Origin: Burkholderiales bacterium
GTDB lineage: Bacteria > Pseudomonadota > Gammaproteobacteria > Burkholderiales > Usitatibacteraceae
Direction of reading: 5' to 3'
NCBI GenBank assembly: GCA_025350945.1
Contig: JANXWW010000050.1
Coordinates: 1 to 6,187 of the forward strand
DNA length: 6,187 bases
Part shown: piece after piece, positions 5,321 to 6,187 of the stretch
Position numbering within the stretch: position 1 is the first letter of the stretch
How the letters are laid out: the number at the start of each line of letters is the position of its first letter
Position numbers and translations under genes: made by a program
The notes under the pieces: model-generated
Databases searched by the model: none
What the model was told of the DNA's origin: nothing
The model's input: the letters and a program-made list of their open reading frames with translations, nothing else

Positions 5321-6187
5321 TTCAAAACAAGAATTGTTGGAAAACACTCGTGTGTTACCAAAGTCCAGCATGAATGCGCTTGCGTCAAAAGCGCAGGCAT
5401 CAAAAGTGCAGATGGACGATATCGCACGGCTGGCAGGCGTATCGGTTTCCACCGTGTCGCGCGCGTTAAGTCAAAGCCCGCTGGTGAGCGAAAAAACCCG
5501 CACCCGGATTGCCGAGCTCGCGAAGTCGCTCAAATATTCAGTCAACGTCGGCGCGCAAAATTTACGACGCGGGCAGAACCGCACCGTGGCGGTCGTCATT
5601 CCCTACGATTCTTCGTCGCGTCAGCATGTTTCTGATCCATTCTTTATCGGCATGCTGGGCAGTATTGCGGATGCGTTGACGCTGCAAGGCTACGATATGC
5701 TGCTGTCGCGAATCGATGCGGATCGCCTTGATCTGGCGGCGCAGTATTGCGATTCGGGCCGCGCAGTCGGTGTGATCGTGATTGGCCAGTGGGGGCATCA
5801 CGATCAACTAAACGAACTTGCATCCCGTCATTTGCCGCTGGTGGTGTGGGGGGCGGAATTGCCGAAGCAGTTGTACTGCACTGTCGGCAGTGATAATGTT
5901 GAGGGCGGTAATTTGGCGACTGGTCATTTATTGAAAACGGGTCGGCGCAGAATAGCGTTTTTTGGCGATACACAAATGCCGGAAGTCGCGCAACGTTTCG
6001 AAGGTTACGAACGTGCTCATGCAGCACTTGGATTACCGATGTCAGGAGAGTTGAACGTCGTCGTGCCGTTTGTTGCAGAGGCTGCGCGCGAAGCGGTGAA
6101 ATCGCTGGTCGCAAAAAAAATTGCCTTTGATGCGATTTTTGCATGCAGTGATTTATTGGCGATCACGGCTATCGGCGCGCTTCGCGA
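5313..6187 (+). CDS. LacI-family transcriptional regulator, 3' end outside window
   Basis: The frame is open from the ATG at 5313 to the window edge, giving 291 full codons; roughly 70 residues of a typical LacI-type protein are missing. The N-terminal helix-turn-helix is MDDIARLAGVSVSTVSRAL (34-52), and the DNA-binding domain continues to about residue 78. The hinge leucine L84 sits in NLRRG, and RTVAVVIP (90-97) opens the periplasmic-binding-like effector domain. DPFF, TGHLLKTGRRRIAFFG, RFEGYERAH and FDAIFACSDLLAITAIGAL are family landmarks of that domain. It probably represses the preceding kinase gene and itself, released by a sugar or sugar phosphate. AAAGAAG at 5297-5303, 9 bases upstream, supports the start at 5313. 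That start leaves 33 residues before the DNA-binding domain; the ATGs at 5370 and 5412 are alternatives, and 5412 would give the standard LacI N-terminus. Confidence 0.92.
   Translation, partial: MANSKQELLENTRVLPKSSMNALASKAQASKVQMDDIARLAGVSVSTVSRALSQSPLVSEKTRTRIAELAKSLKYSVNVGAQNLRRGQNRTVAVVIPYDSSSRQHVSDPFFIGMLGSIADALTLQGYDMLLSRIDADRLDLAAQYCDSGRAVGVIVIGQWGHHDQLNELASRHLPLVVWGAELPKQLYCTVGSDNVEGGNLATGHLLKTGRRRIAFFGDTQMPEVAQRFEGYERAHAALGLPMSGELNVVVPFVAEAAREAVKSLVAKKIAFDAIFACSDLLAITAIGALR

Noticed and set aside
5644..6144. Minus-strand open frame of 166 codons
   Set aside because: It is antisense to the LacI-family gene, whose + strand translation has clear family motifs throughout. The minus translation is low in recognisable structure.
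1..6187. CRISPR array, tRNA, rRNA, insertion sequence or prophage remnant
   Set aside because: No spaced direct repeats, cloverleaf, transposase motif or integrase motif was seen on either strand; the genes are continuous housekeeping and sugar genes.

Overview
The window looks like ordinary chromosomal DNA from a proteobacterium. The order pcnB-folK-deoxynucleoside kinase-panC-panD, a PanC with an FVNRLQF motif and a PanD starting MQRxMLKSK are, from memory, most typical of Betaproteobacteria or a neighbouring gammaproteobacterial lineage. Base composition looks close to 50% GC in the genes, and the gaps between genes are richer in AT. The exact taxon cannot be read from the sequence. All seven protein genes lie on the + strand. 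None is visibly frameshifted; the first and last are cut only by the window edges.

Positions 1-3343 form a tightly packed set. It holds the 3' part of pcnB (poly(A) polymerase I), folK (a folate synthesis enzyme), a P-loop deoxynucleoside kinase and panC (pantothenate synthetase). Gaps are 6 bp or less, with a 4-bp ATGA overlap between folK and the kinase, so one transcript and coupled translation are likely. panB, often found next to panC, is absent here.

Positions 3344-3690 are a 347-bp gap with no gene. It contains several inverted repeats, some of them mutually exclusive, followed by candidate panD promoters. panD (3691-4074) makes beta-alanine, the second substrate of PanC, and ends in a strong C(UUCG)G intrinsic terminator.

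From 4124 a separate module begins. An AT-rich control region with operator-like palindromes precedes a PfkB-family sugar kinase (fructokinase-like, 4307-5320). An overlapping LacI-family regulator gene starts at 5313 and runs off the window end. This looks like a small sugar-use locus in which the repressor may control its own operon.

Nothing here amounts to a convincing undescribed system. The points most worth a second look are the inverted-repeat region before panD, the acidic Val-Asp repeat insert in the poly(A) polymerase, the missing panB, and the N-terminal extensions on both sugar-module proteins.
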